From Spongilla lacustris (Eukaryota > Porifera > Demospongiae > Spongillida > Spongillidae), in contig OX442436.1 in NCBI GenBank assembly GCA_949361645.1, positions 2,418,032 to 2,482,031 of the forward strand: a stretch of DNA of 64,000 nt, in the 5' to 3' direction. Below are positions 42,701-53,630 of this stretch, one piece after another (within the stretch, counting starts at the first letter, position 1; each line of letters starts with the position of its first letter). The translations under genes were made by a program, and so were the position numbers. The notes beneath the pieces are model-generated. The model was not told the origin of the DNA. It ran no database searches and saw only the letters and a list, made by a program, of their open reading frames with translations.

Positions 42701-45700
42701 GGGTATCGTTTCTTAGGCGGCTTTATTGAGGAACATGTTGCAGTGAATGATTTTGTCCAAGAGAAAGTGAAGACCTGGGTATTCAAAGTAAATAGGCTGG
42801 GAGAAGCTGCTGATGATTACCCTCAGTCAAGCTGCACATGCTAAACTCTCAAAATCACTGCAGTTTGAGTGCTCATTATACCTAACTGTGAGAAGCTCTT
42901 TACTACATTGCAAGATGTCCCTTTAGCCAACTTTGTTTCAAGTGGCAGTGATTTTCACTTCCTGCTCGTCTTGGTGGCATGGGAATCCGAAACCCAGTCC
43001 CAATGACCCAACATGCATTTACAACATCTAGTTCATGCACCAACCATATAGTTCAGGCTGCTATCAAGGGTACTATATTGTTTAATCATAAACAGCATCT
43101 ATCTGAGATACGTTCAGAACTGAACCATCAGCTAGATAACCAGGATCAGCAGTGTCTAAACTTAGTTTTGCAAAGTTTTGATGACAACACCATAGTCTGG
43201 CTTGCAGTGTATCATGCATGCAGGGTCAATGAATTTTTTTAAGGCATCTATAACGCCATCATACATATAACTAAAGAGCAGCTGTCCAAGCAAAATAAAA
43301 GAGCAAAATAGCACTCTCAAAGCTAAAACTTAACAGTATTTTACAATGAAGGTTCCCCTAATTATATAACTCATCAAAACACATATACATGCATGTGCAC
43401 ATAACGATCGATACATGTAATATGACCTAATCATCTGTACCACCACTCATGATCAAAGAGATATGGTGATCACAACTCCATGAAGAGCTGCACTTGCAAC
43501 CTCATACATGTACGTACATATTTGGTTACTACAAAGGGAGTTTCTCAGTCCCATGCACAACTAACCATGCTAAAGAACTCCATTATACGCATGACTTCTC
43601 TAATTGACATGTCAATCACTTGTAACAGAAATGTGCATACATCAATTAGCACTGGCGTTATGCTAAAATGGTTGAAAATTGCTGGCCACTGAACACCCCA
43701 CACCTCCATAAAAAGGGTTGCTTTTTGCAACAATATTTTTAATATGTACCAGTACCTGGATATATGTAATGTTGAACACTTCATGCAGAAAAGTTTTTGG
43801 GGCTAATGTATGTGATCAGGCAGTTTACATTTGTAATGCTACATGCATGTATGTGTAGATGTGCATAAGATCACTATGAATACCAGACCATTACTGTCAA
43901 TAACACATGCAATCAGCTGCTATAGTATTTTTAATAGCTGCCTAAATGAGTCGGGGCAAAATCCGTCAAACCACACAAAGACGAGCATGATAACACCATA
44001 CAATCGCTGGTGCATGTGTGGCGTGACTATCTACTCCTTCTACTTGGCTTATGGGTGGATCCTGGCCTGTCAAGTCAGGGTCCGGCCTGCCAGGCCAGCT
44101 GAAAGTCTGGGCTGGTATAGTCTACGAACTGACTACTTAATTTCTTCTAGGGATATCAAACTGTGGGGAGTTTTCATTGACATTGGATAATGGTAGCAAA
44201 GGTGGCAATCCCAAGCAGAAGAAAAAGGTGTCTCGTGATAAATGTGAGTATGGGTGGTGCTAATTTTACAAATACCTGCATGGGTGAATATGTAGATTTA
44301 CGTGAATCTACATGGGTGAATATGTAGATTTACGTGAAATGATATGCTCATTTATCCTTGACTAGTTATATGGTATATGCTTATAATCCTCAATATTAAT
44401 TATGGTCCTTGTGAGCAAGTTAATAATAGCTATTAGTTGTGCATATATGGAAAGGTGCTTTGTGGTAATTGTAAGTATATAGGTATCTGCTGTACATAAC
44501 ACAAAGAATACATATACTTATATACCAAGCTGGCCTGCCACCATTCAAATTAAAATATCCTTGCCTCTATTTTGGAACACAATTAATCAATGCAAAATAT
44601 AAGATTCAAAAACCATTACAAAAAGAAATCAACTGAAAACAACATTCATGCACCATACATTTTCATCCAATGAAAATGCAGTCTTTTGTTTGTCCTCATA
44701 TTTGAAGGTCTACAGTGGAAACCATCACACTTGCTCCTATAATTTTTTTGTACTGTTATTTTGTTCACTTGAATATATTTCAATAACAATGAGATCAAAT
44801 GGAAATCTGACAACGCAGGTATAGTGTACAACTATTTTTCAATATATACTGAAAGTTAAAAAGCATCACGTGACTATTTACTTTTGTTATTAACACTTGT
44901 TGTGACCCCAGTACAAAAAAAATTGTGAGCATAATTCCTCCTCCTGTAGGCAATAGATCTTGACCATATTCGCAATGCATCTAAAGAACAAGCATTAGCA
45001 ACCTTTGGCCGAGTCGGTTTTTAAGTCCGGTAAATAGTTACGGTATTATCGAGCTAGGTATGCGTTTTTAGCTCGTAAAAGCTTAGCGATGCTATTTCGT
45101 AGTACGCTCTCACTGGACTGCTATATTTCGCTTCCGAGTCGTCACATGTTAGATCTATCGCGAAATCGTACTTGGGAGGCAATAGACCCTTCTTTGCCGT
45201 TAAAAAAGTGCCATCAGAGCTGAGTACCTGAAAACCTCCGCCATATCGCGATGAATTACATTTGAAACGTCATCATTTCGTCATTTTGTATCGTGAATAT
45301 ATTTATAATGTGACGATAATACGAATGGATGCAAGGGATTGTGAAAATGGTTCTTAACCTAGCGATGCTGCATCTTGCAGCCACTCACGGCGAACGTTTA
45401 GTAAATCAGTAGCATCAAATTGGGAAGCTTTATGGACCATCAAGACATTCGCCAAGGCTAGCGTTCTATCACCCAAAGCTTCGAATCCTAGATGGCAGCT
45501 TCCAAATAGCTAATTGGGTACGCTTCCCTTCCAGCTTTAGAGTTGCCTCTTGCTTTTTGACGTTTCTTGTAACCTGCCCAATTTGATGCTATATTATCTC
45601 TGCCGATACGTCACATTATAAATATATTCACGATACAAAATGATGCAATGATGACGTTTCAAATGTAATTCATCGCGATATGGCGGAGGTTTTCAGGTAC

Positions 45701-48700
45701 TCAGCTCTGATGGCACTTTTTTAACGGCAAAGAAGGGTCTATTGCCTCCCAAGTACGATTTCGCGATAGATCTAACATGTGACGACTCGGAAACGAAATA
45801 TAGCAGTCCAGTGAGAGCGTACTACGAAATAGCATCGCTAAGCTTTTACGAGCTAAAAACGCATATCTAGCTCGATAATACCGTAACTATTTACCGGACT
45901 TAAAAACCGACTCGGCCAAAGGTTGCTAATGCTTGTTCTTTAGATATATTGCGAATATGGTCAAGATCTATTGCCTACAGGAGAAGGAATTATGCTCACA
46001 ATTTTTTTTGTACTGGGGTCACAACAAGTGTTAATAACAAAAGTAAATAGTCACGTGATGCTTTTTAACTTTCAGTATATATTGAAAAATAGTTGTACAC
46101 TATACCTGCCTTGTCAGATTTTCATTTGATCTCATTGTTATTGAAATATATTCAAGTGAACAAAATAACAGTACAAAAAAATTATAGGAGCAAGTGTGAT
46201 GGTTTCCACTGTAGTACATCCAACTCTGATGTATAGCCAGGTGCACATTGTAGTCATAGTGTATACTTACTTTATCATATATGCAGTTTCATATATGTAG
46301 TGGAAAGCAAAGCAATGCAGTATGTATTCAAGAGATTGCATTTATCCAGACAAGTTCCATTTATAAAAAGATTTCACAGCATCCTTATATTGCCTGCATT
46401 ATTCATTATGTATTTCCAACTGAGAAGTATGTTCTTTACAGTTGTCTGGCTTGAGCCTGAGAGGACACTGAGAGAGCAGGGAGTGATAGAGACCACAGAT
46501 TTAACACTAAGAAATATGTCATTCTCTGGTAGCAGTGTGGATTTCACCAACTTGGTGCAGCTAAACCTCATCTATATACAGGTCTGAAGGATTTCCTGGG
46601 TTGACATGCATCTTTCATTGCATTTTGGCTTCCCATAATCTTAACACATGCATCTACATGTTCACTTCAGAGACTGCTTAAATAGGTTGAATTTGAGATT
46701 GAGATGAATGGTTTGAGATGAATACAGCTCAGTCTACTTTAAATATAGAGGGCTGTTTTTAAGACTGTAACATGTGCATTATTATGACATGGTTCATAAA
46801 GAAAATGAGCATGGTATTTCATTATGATTGTAAAATATAGGTACATGCCCAATATTGTAAGTCTCCTGATGTATCGCATTTATTATACATGCAATACACA
46901 TGTCAATACAAAAATACACAGTCCATGGATGCCATTCTCAATAGCACCCATCCCTGCACCAAAGAAGAGGCCATCCTACTGGCTGCTCTGCAGTGCCATA
47001 TTCAATATGGCAAACATGATGGTTCAAGACACTTTTCTACTACCAAATTTCTCCCAAATGAATACATTGGCATTTCTAACATGGAACAATGTGTTTGGAA
47101 TGAATATAAAAAATTACAAAGCCTTACAGAACCAGATGCTAAAGTGGCATACATCAACCAATGTCATTTATCGCCTACATATGGATTCACATTTTTCCTT
47201 GTGAATGAGAAGACAGTTGGGAAAATGAAGTTTGTGCCTCGTCTTTTTGGGATCAGCAAGGATGCTATTATGACACTGGATGTGAACACCAAACAAATAC
47301 TCCAGACCTGGCCGCTAAATGCTGTGCACAACTGGGCCCCGGGTCACAATACATTTTCACTAGCAAGTTGACAGTAAATTATTGTTTCTTACAATAATGT
47401 TGGCATGATTATATAAATACATCCTTGTGACATGCCTACCACATGCATGCTTATATTAATGCAATGTGATGAAAGTGCAAATACTGACTATAGACCAAGA
47501 TTGTGTTTTTGCATCCTACCTGTATCATAAACTCTGTATACTGACATTGATTTACATGTACCCCTTATAATGCATATATTAAAACTTGCAACATTTTAAG
47601 GGTCACTTGAAATATTGAACCGTTGTGTTTTGTACTGGGTACCAAAAATGAACTACAGTAGAGTAGGAGAATATATAATTAGATGTATTCAACACGATCC
47701 CTGTGCATATAATAGAAACTCAGAGGAAATGTTATTCATGTGTTTAAAACTACTGATGGTGATGAAATTTCAAGAAGTGTTGAAAACTACATTAAAATCG
47801 CACAGCATTATATTAAAAAAAGTATGAGTGCAGCAGGACTATTGAGGTTAGGTTAAAACTTCATTCATTTGCACTGTACATTTTTATAATAGTAAAATTA
47901 ATTTTAGTGAATCCAATGATACTGATGGAAGTTTCATTATGGAAAACTGTGAAGTTTATGCAGCATTGGCATCTCAGGAGCATGGTGGTACCATGACTCC
48001 TCCTCTGCAACTGAGTCCAAACTGTGAAAGAAATGTTACTATAGAGGAAATAAGTGGTCCAAAAATTGGTATTAATCCCATGAGAGTCCTCTCACTTATT
48101 AAGTACCTTCATTTGCAGGTGTTCTACGCAAAACTTATTTTGTACCACAAGATGGAATAATTGCATCAACTTCTTCAGTGACGACCCTTCCAGATGAAGA
48201 GAGTTCACTTTGCAGCTCCAGCATTAGATCAAATGGAAAACATGATTCTCCCTCTGATCTAACAATTCCAATTACTCAATCCACTCCACCAGATTACATC
48301 TATGATGAAATTGATGCAGTATATTATAGTCATGTATGTCCATCTTATGCTCCCTTAAACGCAAGGCTAAATTATTCCTCTGACATAAAGGTTCCAATCA
48401 CCCATGATGATTTTGGAAAGCATCCTGATAAACCAATAGATGCAGCAGGATGCTTGATGTAAGCTTTCTTTTACAATGCATATTATGTAACTATGATCAT
48501 TAATGAATTATTTTTGTAGTGAGGTAGATAAATCAAATGGCATTGTTGAAAGTTTTGATATGGATGCCTGTGAAGTTTATGCACTGCTGAACGAAAAAGT
48601 AGAATCTCAGAAGGCCCTGCAACTCAGCCTAAACCATGAAAGAAAAATTTCTGTACAGGAAGGAAACTGTTCAAGAATTGGTAAAAAATAATGAATGTGT

Positions 48701-48987
48701 CCAATCCTAATAACTTAATCTCATTTCCAGATGCTGAACACAACACTTCTATTCCACCAGAGGCAAAAGGCAATCCTTCCTCTATGTTTGCTCTTTCAGA
48801 CAGGGCAGGTAATGCATATGATTCACTTTGTAGCTCCATAAGTATTACAACTAAGTAAATACATATATGTAATGGTTCCTCTGATCTAATTTCAGTTACT
48901 CAATCCACTCCTTCAGACTACCTTGTTCCATTCAATAGAAGGCCAGATATAACGACTCATGATCAGTTGGATGATGGTGAACTATAA
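37811..48987 (+). CDS. Talin-type FERM head protein with tyrosine-rich tail, no rod
   Basis: Ten exons join without a break (1746 nt, 581 residues plus stop): 37811-37925, 44151-44243, 46442-46581, 46922-47366, 47726-47846, 47908-48068, 48119-48458, 48520-48680, 48731-48808, 48896-48987. F1: VLSIRVHTLDGIVTVMSVDE.. SRIGISNCGEFSLTL and VWLEPERTLREQG, as in talin F1. F2: TKEEAILLAALQCHIQYGKH and FLPNEYI. F3: GFTFFLVNEKTVGKMKFVPR, LFGISKDAIMTLDVNTK, TWPLNAVHNW, then TTDGDEISRSVENYIKI. These are the order and spacing of the talin head, which binds integrin tails and membrane. F0 is not found, and the charged F1 loop is short. After F3, where talin has a rod of thousands of residues, there is only a tail of about 280 residues with repeated YxxL/I motifs and then a stop and AATAAA (49038). 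The junction of exons 4 and 5 is the least certain. Confidence 0.8.
37940..38568. mobile_element. Harbinger-like non-autonomous element
   Basis: Ends TACCCCGTTTACACGAC and its complement GTCGTGTAAACGCGGTA, with TTA on both sides (37937-37939, 38569-38571), the 3-bp duplication typical of PIF/Harbinger. Subterminal CCGTACCGTGCC palindromic repeats occur at both ends. A 97-codon frame inside has no transposase motif. It lies in intron 1 of the talin-like gene. Confidence 0.7.
38569..39203. other. Intronic sequence, nothing recognised
   Basis: Between the Harbinger-like and Academ-like insertions in intron 1 of the talin-like gene. No exon or repeat that I can identify. Confidence 0.4.
39416..39655 (+). 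pseudogene. N-terminal stub of the Academ-like helicase, copy C
   Basis: Starts MDTVERAVSFAMTELKVETL, has NKQKEAICSFVNGRDCFVIL and motif I LPTGYGKTLCY, then reaches SSIVIC where copies A and B have the conserved VISPL / VVSPL and is cut, running into unrelated sequence and a stop. About 70 residues of family sequence remain. Confidence 0.8.
39690..40345 (-). pseudogene. RLE-type retrotransposon 5' fragment inside copy C
   Basis: Minus-strand frame with PDFDIMAILHTFPKDTACGP, SGLRIQHLIEAAEVPLQFPI and LTGGNLVALEK, matching residues 125-200 of the 31.3 kb protein, followed by a poly-G/C run (39749-39781) and a piece with DIRPIAAGEAIRRM. Upstream sequence to 40340 continues the N-terminal region with stops. 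It ends against an ATTATTATT run at about 40350, as the other family members do. Confidence 0.7.
40560..40800 (-). pseudogene. Transposase zinc-module remnant, copy C
   Basis: On - the sequence reads LIGKEWAYLAPAILAKKG and YICQSC, then after a one-base shift YLAIDKVVTPLHKKLEDVKK. This aligns with the first transposase exon of copy B (CKMCRACFNAYTSMVKQEGK), both being a CxxC followed by a basic helix. The position relative to the right end agrees with copy B. Confidence 0.55.
41455..43250 (+). pseudogene. Second retrotransposon type (YADD-like RT), fragment on +
   Basis: Reads EGVAQGDPLSMLM (motif B), is cut by a 927-bp DNA element, resumes YAAALLPLIKRLTNQDKWVQ and NWHADDSAC (motif C as HADD), then PKMQGCFVKLCQLG, RFLGGFIEEH in a shifted frame, SLQFEC and the GGMGIRNPVPM block. 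Many shifts. Same family as the minus-strand copy at 50.3-52.9 kb. It lies in intron 1 of the talin-like gene, in the same orientation as the gene. Confidence 0.7.
41529..42455. mobile_element. Mariner-like non-autonomous element inside the RT
   Basis: Ends GGGGAAGGCTGGGCAAAGTG (left) and its diverged complement GCCCTGCCTTCCCC (right), flanked by TA on each side (41527-41528, 42456-42457). Deleting the element with one TA restores the RT frame MLM-YAAALLPL exactly. TA target and GGGCAAAGTGGAC subterminal phrases fit a Tc1/mariner MITE. No transposase frame. Confidence 0.75.
43251..44150. other. Rest of intron 1, one hAT-like scrap
   Basis: 44052-44110 contains GTGGATCCTGGCCTG.. GCCTGCCAGGCC, a terminus of the hAT-like type seen at 53631-54777. 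Otherwise nothing recognised before the exon at 44151. Confidence 0.4.
44713..46211. mobile_element. 1.5-kb palindromic (foldback) element, pogo/mariner-like ends
   Basis: Arms of about 600 bp (44713 to about 45318 and about 45598 to 46211) are near-identical inverted copies around a 280-bp unique centre. Ends are CAGTGGAAACC and TA lies on each side (44711-44712, 46212-46213), which fits a Tc1/mariner-pogo type non-autonomous element. No transposase frame. It lies in intron 2 of the talin-like gene, 230 bp before exon 3. Confidence 0.8.
47908..48987 (+). repeat. Duplicated exon module coding the tyrosine tail
   Basis: The tail is two diverged copies of one module. Copy 1: exon 47908-48068 (MENCEVYAALASQ .. 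LQLSPNCERNV .. IG) and exon 48119-48458 (TQSTPPDYIYDEID, then KVPITHDDFGKHPD). Copy 2: exon 48520-48680 (MDACEVYALLNEK .. LQLSLNHERKI .. IG), exon 48731-48808, and exon 48896-48987 (TQSTPSDYLVPF, then DITTHDQLDDGEL). Exons of equal rank have equal length (161 nt each) and the same phases. The motifs VYAAL, VYALL, YDEI and YAPL fit the YxxL/I pattern of SH2-binding or sorting signals. Confidence 0.75.
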
Positions 48988-49037
48988 TAGATGTAACTAC
49001 CAACTCATCAAGTCTAATCTCAATCACCCGTACTCCA

Positions 49038-49046
49038 ATAAAATAA
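49038..49046 (+). terminator. Polyadenylation signal of the talin-like gene
   Basis: AATAAAATA lies 50 bases after the stop codon at 48985-48987. Confidence 0.45.
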
Positions 49047-49125
49047 AAAAATTATACTATACATTTTAGTATACAGTGTGAACCTGGTTGAGGTGTTTGG
49101 ACATAAGCAGCTAGTGTATGAAATG

Positions 49126-49619
49126 CACTGGCGGAGCCAGGGTTTTATTGTAGGGGGGGCCAACATAAGTTAAATGGAGTGGGGATGGACACGCCTCCCC
49201 CCAGCAAAGGGGTATGGGGAGAGCTGGGAGCTCATTGATCAGGGTCTGGGACTCCGCCCCAGCCGCTTTGCAACTTTCGCACTTTTTGAGTCCCAAAACT
49301 GCGTAGTGCCATATAATTTATATACTACGACAAGAATTACTTGCTTCCAGGCTTTCCTGTAGTCTCACAAACCAAGTACTTTGTCCATGCAGTAGTCCAT
49401 TTTATATCGCGCCGTGCAAATTGAAATAACAATACATGTAGGCCATAGGACTCTGTAATGAATCAAATCAGTATTATTATCATGTAAGTCAGCCCAACAT
49501 CACTGATATTTTTACTGACATGCCACTACCTCGGGTGCCTTCAAATTCAAATTTGGTTAACACACGTGCACCCCGTACGATGTATAAATATAATTATAAT
49601 TATATATAATTATACAAGT
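49126..49619. repeat. hAT-like end fragment, then no gene
   Basis: 49128-49165 CACTGGCGGAGCCAGGG followed by a G run resembles the left end of the element at 29565; the inner CCCCAGC / GGGGAGAGC block is similar too. No right end found. The rest, to 49619, is AT-rich without exons. Confidence 0.45.
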
Positions 49620-49897
49620 ATATAAAAACATTCTCTATGAGAAAGTTGGTGGTATATAAGATTTGAAGGCAATAGTGGTGTAAAAAGCAGGGAAACAAGG
49701 GTTGAATGATAAGGAAAAATTAAACAGTCCTATATTTAGCACATGCATGCACAATGTAATGTTCCACAATGTGTTCTGGCTAAATATAGGACTATTTCGT
49801 TTTTCCTTATCATTCAACCCTTGTTTCCCTGCTTTATACACCACTATTGCCTTCAATCCTATATACCACCGTTTTCATAGAAAATGTTTTTAAATAC
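49620..49897. mobile_element. Palindromic MITE (copy 2)
   Basis: Arms 49620-49740 and 49780-49897 are inverted copies, starting TATAAAAACATTCTCTATGA and containing GGTGGTATATAAGATTTGAA, as in 4730-5020. The loop contains ATGCATGCAC. Arms differ from each other by a few single-base changes. Confidence 0.8.
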
Positions 49898-50335
49898 TAG
49901 TTTCGGTGCTTTTTATTCATAACTGGATGCATATGCTTTCAAAAAGTCATGATATACAATCTAAACATATTAACTGAATATCATAACTCATGTTGCAACA
50001 GATATATTTTCACTGATCACATATGCTACTATCTAAACTTGGTATATAGAATTCCTAACTCAGCCATGGATGATAAATATTGTTCAGTCTATCAGATACC
50101 TAGCAGAGAAATATTCGGTAACGGTACTGGTACTCTAGTCACAGCGTTTTTAAAACGCATTGTATTTGGCCATTATGGTTTTTATTTATTGATTGAAATT
50201 ATATAAAGCTATATTAATTAATATGATCATACGTACACAAATAGATACCAGCTAGTATACAATGAATGAATTACAAACAAGAATAACATTCAAAGAAAGG
50301 CACAAAAACGAATGCTAAAAAAATGCTAAAGCCTA
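49898..50335. other. No gene seen
   Basis: AT-rich, no supported exon. An 85-codon frame at 49949 has no coding character. Confidence 0.4.
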
Positions 50336-52844
50336 TTGCATGACTGATGCCCCATCATCAAAGCCTAGTCCACTCCTCCACTTTACCCTAGATCCTCTTA
50401 GACATAAGCTTGATGCTCGAACCAGGGCAAATAAAAGTCAAGCTCTGACGAATGCACACGTTTCTGCATATGATTTTCCCCATTTTGCTGCTATGCTGGT
50501 AGCTATGTGCTTCAAAAAATGTTCTGCCTCTCTGTGGAGAAGCCCATCAACGGATGTTACGAAAGGAATATCTTCCACTGCCTTTTTATATAGCTTCTCC
50601 TTCTCTAGAGCCCCTGTGTCCAAAATTGATTCTGGTGTTGTCAATGACTTTTATATCAAACAACGCTTCCACCTGGAGAGTCCAAACATCTCGAATGCTT
50701 AGATCGGTCCTCAATCATGGACCATCTGCTTTGGATTCAGCCTCTTTGAGTACTGGTTCACGTACAACCTGACTCCATACTTGAGCAGCCATATCCCCAA
50801 GACAGTCCCGAACTTCGTTATGTCGTTGGATGACAAGAACACCTGTCTTACAGTCTAATGCATGTTGTAACACTACATCCATCACACTTGATAGGTATAC
50901 AGGAAGGTTACCGTTGATATCGAATTGCCAAGCCATCCCTAAACTGAGAGGGTGCTAGGTCAAAGTGACAACTCTTTAATGGGACCACATTCAGCCAAGC
51001 TGATGTTTTACCTTTTATTGCCCTTTGTATTGATCTCTGTCACTCATGTGTGAACTTTGCTAGAATGGACTCCAAGCTGGACTGGTGTAAATCCTCTTGA
51101 ACGTTACAGTGCATCTGTCTGGCCTCATTGAGTGCATCCAGATGACTAACATGGCAAAATGTATCCTTACCTATTAAGGCATTGGCAATAGCAACTGTGC
51201 CTTGTTTAGATGTTTTGAAGATCTCTGTTGGCATAGATGTAGGGTCAAGTACTCCTAGACCTGTAGGTGTGTTGGCAGTGCAAACAGCTGCAGTTCAGCA
51301 TCAGATATGCTTCCATCAAACAAGACAGGCTAAAAAATACTTCTTGATTGTGTCTTGTAGTACTATGAATTCATCACTGCAATCTGGTACTACCCTTTGT
51401 ATGAAGCCCCATTCACAGTGAAGAGACTTTGTCATGCTTGCAAATGCTGCTTGAGGTGTCTTGGTAGCAGCATGTGATAGATGTTGCACACACTTCACAC
51501 AGCCGTCCACCTTCCCATGGATGTATGACTTTTGACTGTCCTTATGCACCTAGGTCATAACACCCGTGCATTCCAAAGAGCTGCCTTTCTGTTGATCATG
51601 TTAAATGCATTCTTTGCATCAATGAGGAGGAATCCCCAACTATCATCACAAAATTCATCATATAGAGCAGTCATGCCATAAACAGCACCCTTGATACCTG
51701 ATTTGAGCCCAGTTGCTAGTTGTTCAACTCCACAAACCACTTCTACATCTCTTCCAGTTACAAGTGCCATGTTCTTGCATATGACTTGACGCAAACATTC
51801 TCCAATACCGCGGCCAATTGGTCTGATTCCAGGACATTTATCTAAAGCTATAAGTCGATTTGCCCTCAGTGCACTAATGTCTTCCCAATCTACCAACTTA
51901 TTGGCCAGCCGTCTAGTCAATGCTGCTACACCATCTCTCATCCTCGCACTATGAGTACCATATCAAATGTTGCCACTGTAACAAAGTCAATAAGTGGTGC
52001 ATGGTAATGTATTGCAATCTATGAATGCAATAGGATCAACTGTACCAGGCATTGGGTGTTTCTCTTTTCAGTAGAACTTCGAACACTGTTTTCCAGAATT
52101 GCTATCTAACTTCGTTGGGGTTAAAACATGGCCTGTCATCCTCTGTGTAATCCAGCGAGCTGCTTCTTTTACCGTACCCCGAAGCATAAGTCTTGTGAAA
52201 ACACGAGGACTCGCTGTAAATGAATTTGTTATTTCCTTTGTTTTGCCTAGAATGCTGTTGTGTGCATCATTCAAATTCTAGCAGGCACCAAATTCTTCAG
52301 ACTTCAGTTTTCCATAAATTCATATGCCTAGCAAGGAGACGACGAATATCATGTGCAACCTTTCTTGACCATGTGATCTCTATGCAGCAGCAACACAGTA
52401 AAGCATATCAGTATTTCAGATACTTCCTTTCCATCAGCCAGTAAGGTGACTTCATCCTTTAGCAGTTTAACAAATTCTCTACCAACAATTCCACCAGGGA
52501 GATCGTATTGCTTGGCGTTCGAGTAAACAACACATTTCCACAATTTTTTCCACCGTGTTTCAACACCATCATGCACACACTTGATCAGCTTTGCACCATA
52601 GGCCTGCTCCATTTTCTTATCAACAAAAGATTCATTCGAAGTATCTTGAACCGTTGTAGTAGGGGACATTGGACTGCTGTTTGTTGGTAAAACACTTGCG
52701 GCGGGCAAGTATGCACACGGAGGTGTGACATTCAATGCAATTGCCCATACGTATGGGTAAACAAGAGATACATAGCTTCCCAGACTTCACACAATCACAG
52801 TTGCGACAAATACCTTTTTTATTGCAACGGCAGCAAGGTGGCAT
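50336..52844 (-). pseudogene. Decayed retrotransposon with Cys-rich N-terminus and RT
   Basis: On - from 52844: MPPCCRCNKKGICRNCDC and VKSGKLCISCLPIRMGNC (a Cys-rich head), then [60 protein letters not shown], motif [15 protein letters not shown] (51600), a jump over motif C, KSLHCEWGFIQRVVP (51400), VIQRHNEVRDCLGDMAAQVW (50820), PFVTSVDGLLHREAEHFLKH, AAKWGKSYAETCAFVRA, and the end SRVKWRSGLGFDDGAS (50345). Same family as 41455-43250. Reading-frame breaks are frequent. The RHNEVRD block is shared with the other retrotransposon type, so this too probably has an RLE-like domain. Confidence 0.75.
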
Positions 52845-53336
52845 GGTGATAAATTCCTTCAAGTCGAGCTGTTTCAATTAACGCCCAGCAAACGAGGAAC
52901 GTGAAAGAAAACCTAAATCTTCACGACCAAAAAAATGCCGATGCAAGGCCGTGCAGTATAGTTCCTAACACGAATTCGTATACATGGTTGAATATTATAC
53001 AATTAACACATTCGGAAGACGTATCCATGCAAATATGTAACGGAGCAAGGTATGTGGTAAAAGTACACAAATGGTGTGCGGAAGGCGCAAATTAAGAACC
53101 CGCAATCAGCGCACGTGATAATATTGAGAATACGCAAAATATACTACATGCGATTCTGGTTCTATTTCTATCCGCAAAATATCCAATGGGTATTCTTTAC
53201 GTGCACACATGTGTATATCATGTGTATTTTTCACATATCCGCAAAGTTTACACTATCGTATATCCAATTTGTAGCACAGTGTAAACCTATGCACAAACAC
53301 AGACTAGCAGATATCCTAGGATACATTGTCCGTATA
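52845..53336. other. No gene; left copy of a tandem segment
   Basis: 53283-53336 (AAACCTATGCACAAACACAG.. to GTCCGTATA) matches 56320-56372 and is the left part of a segment that has been duplicated nearby. The rest shows nothing recognisable. Confidence 0.45.
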
Positions 53337-53630
53337 GACCCCTTGCCGTGTCATCCCGGGAAGGGTCAAAACATCAGCGGCCATATTGTTTTGGCCCATC
53401 ATGTGTGCGTTATTTAGAATTTGTGTTTACATTACGAACGAATGATGTAATAATAACAACTTAGACTGGTGAAAAATCACGACCTAATTAATTGTATTCA
53501 TAAGTTTAAGCACTAATCATATACTTAGAACTGAATGAAATGGTTATGGGTTGTTGCGGGCGTACGTGTTTGATTTACGTCATATTCGTCGTAGATACAC
53601 AAATTTCTCCAAAACAATATGGCCGCTAAG

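Noticed and set aside
46300..46441. Coding start MESKAMQYVFKRLH ahead of talin-like exon 3
   Set aside because: A CTTTACAG acceptor at 46441 and agreement with the phase of exon 2 show this is intron; the hydrophobic stretch does not resemble any talin segment.
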